From a virus: 33,068 bases of DNA. The notes under the pieces are model-generated. The model was not told the DNA's origin, made no database searches, and saw nothing but the letters and a program-made list of their open reading frames with translations. The first letter of the stretch is position 1. Each line of letters starts with the position of its first letter. Both the position numbers and the translations under genes were made by a program. Below are positions 23,039 through 31,142 of this stretch, one piece after another. The stretch lies in the IMG/VR virus record IMGVR_UViG_3300010883_000213, positions 1-33,068 of that record, one strand, 5' to 3'.

Positions 23039-23377
23039 CTATCTACTCCGCTCCTCAAGAATCTTCAATACTGCCTGGGTTTCAACAATTTTATCCCTTA
23101 CGTCCTGCACATCCTCACGTATAAACTCTAGCGCCCTACTAGTCCTATCTTCGATCTTCCTATTCTGATCCTCATTCCAAGATCGCTCTGTAGACATTCT
23201 CGTACTAACTATGCCTATAATACCAGAGTGGTACTCTGTAGCCTCGTGAGCCATGAGCCTGTCTGCAGAGCTATCAATCCACATGCCATATAGCGTAGTT
23301 ATAACCACCCCTAGCGCTATAGCCACTCCTAAAACATTCTTCGCCGCTCCACCGTTCTTGAGCGACTCCGTAGACAT
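23039..23377 (-). CDS. One-TM protein with coiled-coil tail; holin/spanin-like
   Basis: 112 aa. A hydrophobic helix at about residues 13-32 (KNVLGVAIALGVVITTLYGM) is followed by a charged heptad region (RSWNEDQNRKIEDRTSRAL, FIREDVQDVRDKI). Same plan as the protein at 77-409. Start ATG 23377 follows the previous stop without a gap. Membrane anchor plus outward or inward coiled coil fits an i-spanin or an XhlA/holin-like accessory. With the hydrophobic neighbour it forms a possible lysis pair, away from the endolysin at 12527. The role is inferred. Confidence 0.68.
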   Translation of the reverse strand: MSTESLKNGGAAKNVLGVAIALGVVITTLYGMWIDSSADRLMAHEATEYHSGIIGIVSTRMSTERSWNEDQNRKIEDRTSRALEFIREDVQDVRDKIVETQAVLKILEERSR

Positions 23378-23599
23378 CTACGCCTCAGACTCGTTATTCA
23401 TAAAGATCTTTCTGACCAGATTGCCGCCCCAAGTTAGCACTGGAATGCCTATAATCGGATCGTTGAACGGAGGCGGGAGCTGATCCCCGATTGCAGCAAA
23501 CGCTACGGCCCCTACTCCAGTCACACCAGCGCTCTTCGCTACCTTGATAGCTTCAATCTTGCCGAACCCGATCTTGATAAGCTTCTTCATATTAAGCAT
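23378..23599 (-). CDS. Small hydrophobic protein, possible holin
   Basis: 73 aa from ATG 23599, chosen because AGAGG lies five bases upstream; an in-frame start at 23653 would overlap the preceding gene. Begins MLNMKKLIKIGFGKIEAIK (basic, amphipathic), then a Gly/Ala/Val-rich stretch (AGVTGVGAVAFAAIG) and, after a Pro turn, a second moderately hydrophobic segment (PIIGIPVLTWGGNLV). Size and plan allow a small holin but the hydrophobic parts are short, so a peripheral membrane protein is equally possible. Confidence 0.6.
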   Translation of the reverse strand: MLNMKKLIKIGFGKIEAIKVAKSAGVTGVGAVAFAAIGDQLPPPFNDPIIGIPVLTWGGNLVRKIFMNNESEA

Positions 23600-23621
23600 A
23601 ACATCCTCTCTATTAGTATAA

Positions 23622-23774
23622 TTACTTCTTCTTTTCAGTTGTTTTACGTGCATTAGTTACAGACTTACCTGTGCGCTTTGCCTCCTTCGTGGCGGCAGCG
23701 CGTCCAGCCGTGGTGTAGCTGTAATGCTTTGCTGTTTTTCCACTCCCGACCTTAGGCACTTTCCGTCTCCTCAT
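23622..23774 (-). CDS. Small, very basic protein
   Basis: 50 aa from ATG 23774 (overlaps the previous gene by 23 bases); a start at 23828 would lengthen the overlap to 77 bases. Sequence features: MRRRKVPKVGSGKTAKHYSY, then Ala/Lys-rich helix and a Lys tail (TTEKKK). Small proteins with a Lys-x-Tyr-x-Tyr-Thr...Gly-x-Ala-Ala-Ala pattern are frequent unknowns beside structural genes of marine phages. Charge suggests DNA or membrane binding, perhaps inside the capsid. Function unknown. Confidence 0.6.
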   Translation of the reverse strand: MRRRKVPKVGSGKTAKHYSYTTAGRAAATKEAKRTGKSVTNARKTTEKKK

Positions 23775-23940
23775 GGATGTCAAGCGTTGGGGTGGTTTCG
23801 CTTTGGAGAAAGCTGCGATACACCTCAAGCTGTCCGGTCAATCTCGCAATAAGCGGATCTTGAGAAGCAATCGCATTCGCCCTCTGCTGCACCTGCTGAG
23901 TCAACAACTCGATCTGCTGCTGTATTTCTTTCTGATTCAT
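23752..23940 (-). CDS. Small coiled-coil protein
   Basis: 62 aa with GGAGG just before ATG 23940. Gln-rich helical N-terminus (MNQKEIQQQIELLTQQVQQR) continuing into LIARLTGQLEVYRSFLQS, a clear heptad pattern, then an acidic tail. No TM segment. It lies between the fibre partner and the small basic protein. Possibly a chaperone or tail accessory; no family recognised. Confidence 0.65.
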   Translation of the reverse strand: MNQKEIQQQIELLTQQVQQRANAIASQDPLIARLTGQLEVYRSFLQSETTPTLDIHEETESA

Positions 23941-23952
23941 ACGTCCTCCGCT

Positions 23953-24369
23953 TTATACGTCTGTGATGTCGGATAATGACGAGATGGCCGACGCTGGAGC
24001 AAGATTCACTAAATAAGTTTTCAGTGCCGTGTATATCTGATTCGGGATGTCGCCAGTCGGGTCCAGTTCGTCTGGCTCGCGGATTTTTATTCGATCAACG
24101 TGCGTCGATGTATAGGTAGAACCGGACGGGTCAGCCGCCGCTGCTGCGTTCGGATAGACGTCGATGTCAGCCACCACATAGTGGTAGGCGACTGGATACG
24201 GCTGCACCACATCCGACCCTGCTTCCGCTGCTGCGGCATTTATCCCGTCTACCTTGTCCTTTTGGTTTTGATTCATGCGAGTCTTGCCGAGTTGATAATT
24301 CTTGATTCGGACATACGCCCCGACCGTATCGGGGCCGAAGTTAATGGGGATAGTTGCTTGAATAGCCAT
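23953..24369 (-). CDS. Fibre-adjacent hypothetical protein
   Basis: 138 aa. ATG 24369 follows the fibre stop by one base and uses GGAG inside the fibre end, so it is coupled to the fibre. Beta-rich start (MAIQATIPINFGPDTVGAYV), a segment with IKNYQLGKTRMNQNQKDKV, Ala-rich linkers and a C-terminal helix (NQIYTALKTYLVNLAPA). Such genes behind a fibre are often fibre chaperones or tip proteins; there is no motif to prove it. Confidence 0.65.
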   Translation of the reverse strand: MAIQATIPINFGPDTVGAYVRIKNYQLGKTRMNQNQKDKVDGINAAAAEAGSDVVQPYPVAYHYVVADIDVYPNAAAAADPSGSTYTSTHVDRIKIREPDELDPTGDIPNQIYTALKTYLVNLAPASAISSLSDITDV

Positions 24370-24370
24370 T

Positions 24371-27300
24371 CTAATTCTCCAAATAAGCGAAGGCCGACTG
24401 CATCTCGGCAGGGAGTTGTTTGCGTTGCTTCTTCGTCAAGACTTTTGTCACCTCATGCAGCCATTTCAGATTCTGGAACCCCATGTCCCAACTGAATTTG
24501 ATTCCTTTCTGCACATTCAGGAATCGATGTCCGGGCTTAAATCCCTCTCCCGGCAACTCAGCATGGGTGACGATTCCTGCATCTTCCATCCGCTGCACCA
24601 ATGCAGGGGCGTGAATCTGATACCCACTCAGTAGTCCCCGCTCAGTGGTATACGCTCTGGCAGCAATCGCATCAGGCATGTCATCGAGCGCGGTAGCCCA
24701 TGAAGTGTCTGCGGCATGAACGGTGCCGTCTGCCTTGAAGAGGACATATGTTGTCCCTCCCGACTGCAACGAAAAGGCATTCTCACTTCCAGTAACCCCT
24801 GTTGAAGTCGCTGCGCCGTTAGTTTTATATGAGCGAAAGTTGATAACCCCTGCCGATCCGGTTGTATCAGTTGAGTCTGGAGTCTCACCAAGAACCCCAT
24901 CCAAGTTGAGCGCGTGACTTGCACCGCCCCCGCTTCCTCTAAATGCGCGCAAGTATACACCTCCATCGTCTACTATTGGAGCGATACTCATAAACGTATC
25001 TGTTTCTATAAAGTCAGTGAAACCGTTAGATGTTGTGTCTGCTTTTAATGCAAATACATGAGCATCGGTTCCGGCAGCATCAACGCCTTTGATGGTTAGG
25101 CCGAGGTCCATCTGGGCGTTAGATACTTCATGAATACCAACAACTCCTGTTCCAGCCACATTCATATGAATCACACCAGCAGCTGCAAGCTCCATATAAG
25201 AAGTGTTATGGTTATATCTAACGTGTCCTGCATTCCCATCAGCAGCATCGCCGAAGTTAAGAACACCGTAGTCAGCCCCTCCACTTGCTATGGTTATTCC
25301 GCCATTCGTTCCGCTGGCCACTCTGACGACAAGCTCGTCTGCTGTGCCGTCACCCACAATAGAATTGGCACCAGAGTTGACAATAAGAGTTCCATCCGAC
25401 GCAACCCTCATTGCCTCCGCAGTAGCCGTGTAGATCTGCATGGAATCCGAGCTATGGTCATACCGAAGGCGGCCAGCAACAGTACTTCCGTCATCATCAG
25501 AAAACATGATGCTGTCGCCAGCATTCGTAGAAGCTCCGTAGAGATAGATTCCCTTGCCGTCCGCATGTCCATCAAATACATACCCGCCATTGGCGCCATC
25601 GAACGTCAGGAGATTCGCCGCATGAGTGAGGGTTACATCTCCTGAGTTGAAATTGATCACGCCGCCACTGGCGACCAGTAAATCATTACCGACAGATACA
25701 TCTCCGGTGGCTGTTATGGTCTGTGGGAAGGTGCATCCCCCGCCGTCAGCGATTGTGATCGCATTGTCGCCATCGGTGAACCCGATCCCGGCTGTCTGGA
25801 CTTCACCTCCAACTTTTATATCTGCTGATACATCAACTCTTGTGCTGGCATTGAGGTCAATAATAGCCTCGCCATCTATTCTTAATGTGCCATCTGCCGA
25901 TTGCTGCACAAACGATGCGGTATCACCAAAAGTCAGCTTGTTGGTGCTGTTAAGCGTTAATCCAGTACCATCCGTATGCGTGAGCTTGGTATCTAAATCT
26001 GCTCCAAACTCAAGCACAGCGGAATCAGATTTTAGCTGAATATCATTTACGAATATCGCATTGCCTTCGTCACTCCCATCAAGCGTGAGTGCCGTAACTG
26101 ATGCTCCACCATCATCGACCTTGATAATTACATCAGCATCATTAGCCTGGGCATCAAGTGTAATGTTCCCACTCGATGTAGCTATGCTGACTGCTGCATC
26201 GCCAGTAGATATATCGTCAGCGGCAACCGCGCTTATTCCACCAATATCACTGAGTACTTGAGCGCCTGTGCGATAGTCTACATTGCCGCTCCCATCGAGT
26301 ACCAAGAACTTATCGGTGTCTGAACCCGCTGCCGCGACAGTGCCAATAGTCAACGTACTCGAAGTGGTAACGCCCCCGCCGTCTGCTATCGTGATGGCAT
26401 CATCGCCATCGGTATAGGCGATCTTAGTGGTCTGCACCTCGCCGGGGACGTTGATCCCGGCAGCAGCGTCCAGAATCTTCATATTGGTCGCATCGCCGTT
26501 GTCGGTAAAGATCAAAGCCTTACCGTTGGTTTCCAGCTTGACCGTCACATCGCCGCTATTGCCCTCCGTAAACCGCAGAACCTCGGTACCAGCGTCTTTG
26601 ATGATGAGGATACCCGTATGGGCATCGAGGGTGAGGTTGCCCCCTGAGTCAACGATAATGGGATTGGCGGCAATCGTAACACCCGTCGTGCCATCATGGG
26701 TCAGGGTCGCATCGCTACCATCCCCCAATGCCAGAACAGCGGAGTCTGACAACAATTTGAGGTCGTTCCCGATTATCGCATCCTTGGCTACGCTCAGTCC
26801 GCCATCGGTCTGGAGAGACCCGTCTGTGGTCGATGTGGCATCAGTGGCGTCATCTGTTTTAATGATGCCTGATCCGGTAATCGTAGAAGCAGTGAGGGCC
26901 GCTGTTGCCCATGTGCCCCCTGCGACCGTGACGGTATTGGCTGTATGAGTCAGGGTTACGTCCCCTGAGTCGAAGTTGACAACTGCACCAGAGTCGAGGA
27001 AGAGATCACTCCAGTTGAGGGCCGTAGTCCCAAGGCTCATCCCGTCAGTTGTCTCAGGGCTCAACGAGGCTTTCTTCATCCTCATCACCGCCCCTGCCGT
27101 CTCAGAGGTCGCAGCAGCAAAGACCAGATCGGTTGTATTGACGGTGGATGAGAAGGTGGCGTCTGCCTCTGCCCAGATACTTGCGGCTACGAGGATGGCG
27201 TCAGTGTCTGCATTATCCAGAGGAGCCTGAAAGTCAATCCTCCCTAAGATCCCCCCGTCTACATTGGTTAACTCTCCCGTAGAAAGGAGAAGGCTACCAG

Positions 27301-27634
27301 GGCCAGCGGCTGTGGCCCCCTGAATAATCTGCTTATCTGCCGACTCATCCCAGAGGCTGAACGCCCCAGCACTAGCACCAAACAACTGCACATCATGCCC
27401 TGTGTCATCTTGACCTACTACAACGTTGGCCTTAAACGTCTTAGCTCCAGTAATCGTCTGAGCTGTAGACTTGCCAACTAGGCCGTCTGATCCTGCAAGG
27501 TCTACATTAGCCTCATCGATATTCGTAGTCTCAAGGAACGACAGTATATTCGTAGTCCAATCTCTTACCTGCTCAGCATCCATGTCGTCGCCGGGGTCAG
27601 GCAACGCTGTGGACGGTCTAACTACAGTAGCCAT
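24371..27634 (-). CDS. Long repetitive tail fibre protein, 1087 aa
   Basis: 1087 aa, start 27634 with GGGAG behind palindrome F. The N-terminus (about 1-120: RPSTALPDPGDDMDAEQVRD, TITGAKTFKANVVVG) would attach to the tail. The body is Asp/Gly/Thr-rich beta repeats: SGDVTLTH occurs twice, DGDxAITIADGGG twice, SDSAVL with xLTHxxGTG twice. EAMRVASDGTLIVNSG is the pattern of many environmental phage fibres. The C-terminus differs: helical and charged (WLHEVTKVLTKKQRKQLPAE). No S74 chaperone Ser-Lys dyad was recognised. Base composition appears more GC-rich with fewer CTAG than neighbours, a hint of module exchange. It binds the host surface by family role. Confidence 0.85.
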   Translation of the reverse strand: MATVVRPSTALPDPGDDMDAEQVRDWTTNILSFLETTNIDEANVDLAGSDGLVGKSTAQTITGAKTFKANVVVGQDDTGHDVQLFGASAGAFSLWDESADKQIIQGATAAGPGSLLLSTGELTNVDGGILGRIDFQAPLDNADTDAILVAASIWAEADATFSSTVNTTDLVFAAATSETAGAVMRMKKASLSPETTDGMSLGTTALNWSDLFLDSGAVVNFDSGDVTLTHTANTVTVAGGTWATAALTASTITGSGIIKTDDATDATSTTDGSLQTDGGLSVAKDAIIGNDLKLLSDSAVLALGDGSDATLTHDGTTGVTIAANPIIVDSGGNLTLDAHTGILIIKDAGTEVLRFTEGNSGDVTVKLETNGKALIFTDNGDATNMKILDAAAGINVPGEVQTTKIAYTDGDDAITIADGGGVTTSSTLTIGTVAAAGSDTDKFLVLDGSGNVDYRTGAQVLSDIGGISAVAADDISTGDAAVSIATSSGNITLDAQANDADVIIKVDDGGASVTALTLDGSDEGNAIFVNDIQLKSDSAVLEFGADLDTKLTHTDGTGLTLNSTNKLTFGDTASFVQQSADGTLRIDGEAIIDLNASTRVDVSADIKVGGEVQTAGIGFTDGDNAITIADGGGCTFPQTITATGDVSVGNDLLVASGGVINFNSGDVTLTHAANLLTFDGANGGYVFDGHADGKGIYLYGASTNAGDSIMFSDDDGSTVAGRLRYDHSSDSMQIYTATAEAMRVASDGTLIVNSGANSIVGDGTADELVVRVASGTNGGITIASGGADYGVLNFGDAADGNAGHVRYNHNTSYMELAAAGVIHMNVAGTGVVGIHEVSNAQMDLGLTIKGVDAAGTDAHVFALKADTTSNGFTDFIETDTFMSIAPIVDDGGVYLRAFRGSGGGASHALNLDGVLGETPDSTDTTGSAGVINFRSYKTNGAATSTGVTGSENAFSLQSGGTTYVLFKADGTVHAADTSWATALDDMPDAIAARAYTTERGLLSGYQIHAPALVQRMEDAGIVTHAELPGEGFKPGHRFLNVQKGIKFSWDMGFQNLKWLHEVTKVLTKKQRKQLPAEMQSAFAYLEN
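25739..25810 (-). repeat. Direct repeat inside the fibre gene (partner 26375-26446)
   Basis: The about 72-base units at 25739-25810 and 26375-26446 are similar in the same orientation; both encode VQTxxIxxTDGDxAITIADGGG. Divergence is mostly at third codon positions and a few variable residues. They mark an internal duplication of the fibre shaft and a likely recombination point. Confidence 0.65.
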
Positions 27635-27644
27635 TACTTACTCC

Positions 27645-27667
27645 CTTACGTGAAAGTAACACACAAT
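27645..27667 (-). promoter_or_regulatory. 23-bp palindrome, copy F (before fibre gene starting 27634)
   Basis: On the - strand: ATTGTGTGT, 5 bp (TACTT), TCACGTAAG. The left arm is the most diverged of the set, the right arm is typical. It ends 10 bases before the start codon and is continuous with AAGGGAG, the ribosome site. Confidence 0.75.
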
Positions 27668-27676
27668 CCATCATTG

Positions 27677-29215
27677 TCAGTTCTCCAATGGGATGTATTC
27701 TACCTGATATCCCTCTATCCCTGAAGGACCACTTCCTGTCCATTCAGGTGCTATAGACTCACAATGGCGGTTTACCTCGAAGTCAGTCCTTCTGGCTGAC
27801 GCCCCAGGCCAGCCCTTACCAGTGTTCCATGAAGGTCCCTCGTTCCATTGAACCTCTACAGCCATCGCCAATGTTCCTGTTACAGTTCTAGAGCGGCCCT
27901 CGTCTAAATATGCTCGAAGTATTACGTCTTGCTGACCAAACCTCTTCCTATGTATAGTCTTAATATTCAGTACGTGCTTTTGTTGACCTGGCCGACCTAA
28001 GTCGTTCGGCGCCATCCCTATGCGCCAGTCAAAACCTGTTCCAGCATCATCCACATAGGTAGACAGATTCCCCTTATAAATGAATCCCGAAGTGCTCACC
28101 CTCCAGTGCTGCTCTACATCGCTAATGTCTATCCGTTCAGCTATGTTATGCACATGGACAGGGTTGTCCAGCCATATATCTCCAGTCTCCCAATCCCATA
28201 CAAGCTCTTGATCGTGACCTGAAGTGTTATTAGCTGATGACACTAGCGTCCTCACCTGGTGCTCGTCCTCCACTATATACGGCTGAGCGTACTGCAGTCT
28301 AGATTTATTCAATCCCTTCCACATATTGTCATTATCTCTAGTCACTATCTCAAAGCTCATATCTGGTCGTATAACGAAGATACCTTCCCTAGCTATACCG
28401 AATACGAACTCAGGACGCGCCACTAGCTTCTTGCCTAACGGACTAAACCCACGTTGTGGCTTGCCTAATCTAAAGTCATTAAACCCTGGATCATCGTAGA
28501 AGATCTCGCCAGGATACATTCCATCCTTCTTGAAGAACAGCGCCGTACCCCAGTTATCTATAGCACTCACAATAGGCGGTCCGCCGTCGTATATCTCATA
28601 GACGTTCTTCGCAATCCACTTCGTAATGTCTACCACAAAGGTGCTTCTGTTAATATCGCACCAGCGCACACGCGTCGGCTGTCGAATAGAGCTCTCTGTC
28701 GTATCATAAACCATAAGTAGGTTCTTATGTACAAACATACCTCCGGCCTTAGTCCACAGCGTGCCTGTCAGATCTGCAGTGTTGCCAGAGCCCGAATACG
28801 TACGGATTTGATCTACTCTGTTATTTATGAGGATCCGATCTTTTAGAAACTCAAACTGAAACCTATCGTCAACTCCTCCAGTGAAGTCCGAGCCTGTGAT
28901 ATCCGCTCTTGTAGTGCCATCGTCCGTATACATCTTCGTCCGCGTAGCTACAAGCCTCTTCTCCGTGCCGCTCTTAAATGTCTCCTGAAACAATCCCACC
29001 CCAGCCTCTCCACCAGCCAGCTGCGTGGAATTATACAACACATACCCTGTTCTACTATTCGCTGTGCCTCGCTCTGACAGGTTGACGTTCCGCAGAATCT
29101 CACAATCTTCTGGCGTCAGCCTGGGATCTGGGTATCGCCAGTTTGATTTTTGGCCTTTGATCCTGTACACAGGACTAGTAATAACACCAGGGCCACCGAC
29201 TCTAGCTTCAGTCAT
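27677..29215 (-). CDS. Tail nozzle / propeller-like tail protein
   Basis: 512 aa from ATG 29215 (GAGGAG eight bases upstream); an in-frame GTG at 29230 is less likely. It overlaps the preceding gene by 8 bases. The start (DPRLTPEDCEILRNVNLSER and then GTANSRTGYVLYN) is typical of podovirus nozzle proteins, where a first strand introduces a beta-propeller. Blade-like repeats follow (KRLVATRTKMYTDDGT, FVHKNLLMVYD, PEFVFGIAREGIFVI). Known relatives close the tail tube below the adaptor ring. Order adaptor, small protein, nozzle, fibre supports the call. No enzymatic motif seen. Confidence 0.78.
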   Translation of the reverse strand: MTEARVGGPGVITSPVYRIKGQKSNWRYPDPRLTPEDCEILRNVNLSERGTANSRTGYVLYNSTQLAGGEAGVGLFQETFKSGTEKRLVATRTKMYTDDGTTRADITGSDFTGGVDDRFQFEFLKDRILINNRVDQIRTYSGSGNTADLTGTLWTKAGGMFVHKNLLMVYDTTESSIRQPTRVRWCDINRSTFVVDITKWIAKNVYEIYDGGPPIVSAIDNWGTALFFKKDGMYPGEIFYDDPGFNDFRLGKPQRGFSPLGKKLVARPEFVFGIAREGIFVIRPDMSFEIVTRDNDNMWKGLNKSRLQYAQPYIVEDEHQVRTLVSSANNTSGHDQELVWDWETGDIWLDNPVHVHNIAERIDISDVEQHWRVSTSGFIYKGNLSTYVDDAGTGFDWRIGMAPNDLGRPGQQKHVLNIKTIHRKRFGQQDVILRAYLDEGRSRTVTGTLAMAVEVQWNEGPSWNTGKGWPGASARRTDFEVNRHCESIAPEWTGSGPSGIEGYQVEYIPLEN

Positions 29216-29480
29216 ACCCCAACTCCTCACTCATATCCAGATTATCTAGATCCCACAACGCCTGAGCCAGAAGTATCTTCATGAGCTCAATCCCATCCCC
29301 ATCAACTCCCACACCCTTTGCTCTCATGTTATACTTGCCTGCCCACGAGAACCTATCACTATCTCCGTCCGCGCTTATAAAAGGCACTATCAGAATCCCT
29401 ATAGGGTTCGTCTTCAGCATTCCTACCATAGCTGACACATGAGTGCTCTCAGGAACTCCTTGTAGCCCTGAGGAGATCAT
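29208..29480 (-). CDS. Small protein between adaptor and nozzle
   Basis: 90 aa, ATGA overlap with the adaptor stop and AGGA as ribosome site; end overlaps the nozzle start by 8 bases. Sequence has a beta-like middle (NPIGILIVPFISADGDSD) and a C-terminal helix (ELMKILLAQALWDLDNLDM). In podoviruses small proteins in this position are tail-assembly or connector accessories, but none is recognised here. Coupling on both sides makes a structural role likely. Confidence 0.65.
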   Translation of the reverse strand: MISSGLQGVPESTHVSAMVGMLKTNPIGILIVPFISADGDSDRFSWAGKYNMRAKGVGVDGDGIELMKILLAQALWDLDNLDMSEELGYD

Positions 29481-30478
29481 TGTCCTGTGGCCAATCCGGC
29501 ATCCACACCCTCAAGGTATGGTCCGCCTGGTCTTTGTCTAGATCCACTAGAATTCTGTACATTTGAGAATACCCATATAGCTCTGCCTGCGGCACCTTCG
29601 TCCCCCGTAAATTCAGCCAGACGTTCCTTAAATGTAAGCCTATGAGCGGCCGCTGCATCGCCTTTGCCCAGCGTCGGGAGGAGATCCATCGTAGTCCCCC
29701 AGACCAACAAGTCATGAAAATCTGCATCAAATTCGGGCCAGTCTCCGTCATTAATAAGTGGCGGCTTACGCATCTCACACCGCACTGTATACGTTCGAGC
29801 AGCGCTAGGACCAGGATGGAACTCTATCCAGTGGTAATCCGGACTGAGCCACCAGAAGGGGATAATCGCCAGCGTGTTTGCTGCCGCATCCTTCACAGTC
29901 ACGTTGCCTGTAAACGTCATGCCGCTCGCTGGCTCCTTCGTAACCCTTTCCACACCTAGCGTAGAATCAAACGTGTTAGTACTGTTGACGAGCGTAGTGC
30001 CGTTCATAGTGATCTGCTCAGACACTAGCACGCCAGCAGCGTTGAACCCTGTAACTCTAACCTTAAAATTCGATCCCGTATCCAAGGCGTTATCACTCTG
30101 TACAGACACTATCCCATCTGCACTAGGGAACTTCTCCACCCCGCGTGTGCCGAGTGGGTATGAGAACTTTGGAGTTCCAGTCTCTGTAGTGCCTGGATAC
30201 GTCCTATCGTATTTCCTTGCAGTAGTCTCGAAAATGAACTGCTTATCCGTAGCATCATCAATGTTCAAGACCTTGCGAACATAAAGCGGCATCCCCATCT
30301 GTGAAAAGTCAGCCGCACTGGTTATAGAGAACTCCCTCTGTTCGTGCTCCACCTCTCCCACATCCAGAATCCTTCTATAAACTCCATTACAGGTGACTTT
30401 GACTAATGTCTCAATATTACCACCTGTCGTCTGGCCTGCGTAGAAAAGTATAGCGTCTTGAACCTCTCTGTACGTCAT
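29477..30478 (-). CDS. Head-tail adaptor (SU10-type connector candidate)
   Basis: 333 aa. N-terminal helices (TYREVQDAILFYAGQ, ETLVKVTCNGVYRRILDV) are the pattern of phage adaptor proteins that sit on the portal ring. The middle is a beta-rich insert (FKVRVTGFNAAGVLVSEQI, GMTFTGNVTVKDAAANTL), possibly an Ig-like decoration. The last part (FHDLLVWGTTMDLLPTLGKG, then FKERLAEF) returns to helices, as in SU10-adaptor-like families. The length is above the ~200 of the core family because of the insert. ATGA overlap with the upstream 209-aa gene. The portal should lie upstream outside the window. Confidence 0.72.
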   Translation of the reverse strand: MTYREVQDAILFYAGQTTGGNIETLVKVTCNGVYRRILDVGEVEHEQREFSITSAADFSQMGMPLYVRKVLNIDDATDKQFIFETTARKYDRTYPGTTETGTPKFSYPLGTRGVEKFPSADGIVSVQSDNALDTGSNFKVRVTGFNAAGVLVSEQITMNGTTLVNSTNTFDSTLGVERVTKEPASGMTFTGNVTVKDAAANTLAIIPFWWLSPDYHWIEFHPGPSAARTYTVRCEMRKPPLINDGDWPEFDADFHDLLVWGTTMDLLPTLGKGDAAAAHRLTFKERLAEFTGDEGAAGRAIWVFSNVQNSSGSRQRPGGPYLEGVDAGLATGQ

Positions 30479-31104
30479 TTTTGCTCTTCTGCCCTTCTCA
30501 TACCCTCAGCGATAACGTCGCCAGCGTTGGGAGATAGTTCTCCGGACGCTTGTCCACTCATACCCATCTGGAACATTTTGGTGAACGCGTCATACATCTC
30601 TGTTTGAGAGTTAATACGCTTCTGGTCCTCCCCACGCGTAAGCTGACGTCGGGCTTCTGGGCCGTCGGTCTTCAGCACTTCACGGATCCTAAAGTCCCAT
30701 TGCTGGAATCTAGGCACGTTCATACCCTGAGCCTCCTCATAGTCTTCCGCGGCCTCCTGACTCATCGGCGGCAATCCAGGCACCATTCCGACAATCGACG
30801 TCATAGTTGCTCTAAGCTTCACTATAGTTCCGTCGTCTACTCCAAGTGACCGTAACTCCCCGTCCGCACCTTCTACCTGAATCCTCTTAGTCTTTCCCCT
30901 TCCTCCTACGTCCACTGTGACCTCTTCGTCCCAGAAGGTGTCTGGCCTCCAATCAGCATGTTGTGGATCGGTGCTGATCCACTTAGTCATGACGACTTGT
31001 TCCTTCTGCGTGCCATCCAATAGGATAGGAACTCCATTAATGAGATCCCTATCGCCACTCGCTGACAGAACTTCCTTGCTAAGATCAAGCGTAACTGGTG
31101 CCAT
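30475..31104 (-). CDS. Hypothetical virion-region protein, 209 aa
   Basis: 209 aa, start 31104 behind palindrome G with AAGGGGG as ribosome site. Begins APVTLDLSKEVLSASGDRD, continues with a beta-like half (KRIQVEGADGELRSLGV, IVKLRATMTSIV) and a helical charged half (SQEAAEDYEEAQGM, FTKMFQMGMSG). First gene of a cluster of four that ends with the nozzle. It may be a head-completion or scaffold-like protein, but no family is recognised. Confidence 0.66.
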   Translation of the reverse strand: MAPVTLDLSKEVLSASGDRDLINGVPILLDGTQKEQVVMTKWISTDPQHADWRPDTFWDEEVTVDVGGRGKTKRIQVEGADGELRSLGVDDGTIVKLRATMTSIVGMVPGLPPMSQEAAEDYEEAQGMNVPRFQQWDFRIREVLKTDGPEARRQLTRGEDQKRINSQTEMYDAFTKMFQMGMSGQASGELSPNAGDVIAEGMRRAEEQK

Positions 31105-31113
31105 TTAAGCCCC

Positions 31114-31136
31114 CTTGTGTGAAGTAATCACGTGAG
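31114..31136 (-). promoter_or_regulatory. 23-bp palindrome, copy G (before gene starting 31104)
   Basis: On the - strand: CTCACGTGA, 5 bp (TTACT), TCACACAAG. It contains the octamer TCACGTGA, the core of chromosomal parS. It ends 9 bases before the start codon and sits in the only gap of this part of the block. Confidence 0.8.
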
Positions 31137-31142
31137 TGTGGA

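Noticed and set aside
24371-24650. Peptidase S74 intramolecular chaperone at the fibre end
   Set aside because: The expected Ser-Asp-x-Arg-Leu-Lys stretch and downstream Lys are not visible; the end is a different helical domain.
25626-26948. Several + strand frames opposite the fibre gene
   Set aside because: Caused by the biased Gly/Asp/Thr codons of the fibre repeats; unlike any protein pattern and without ribosome sites.
24371-27634. Repeats in the fibre gene as a CRISPR array
   Set aside because: The repeats are long, diverged, unevenly spaced and in frame with a protein; no short exact repeat with spacers exists.
1208-31136. Palindromes as host CRP sites (TGTGA...TCACA)
   Set aside because: The spacer is always 5 bp, not the 6 bp of CRP, the extended arms (AAG/CTT) are phage-specific, and the sites lie at start codons rather than at promoter positions.
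1208-31136. Palindromes as phage RNA-polymerase promoters
   Set aside because: They end 3-21 bases before the start codon and run into the ribosome site in most copies; a transcript starting there would lack a usable leader. Two-fold symmetry is also unlike T7-type promoters.
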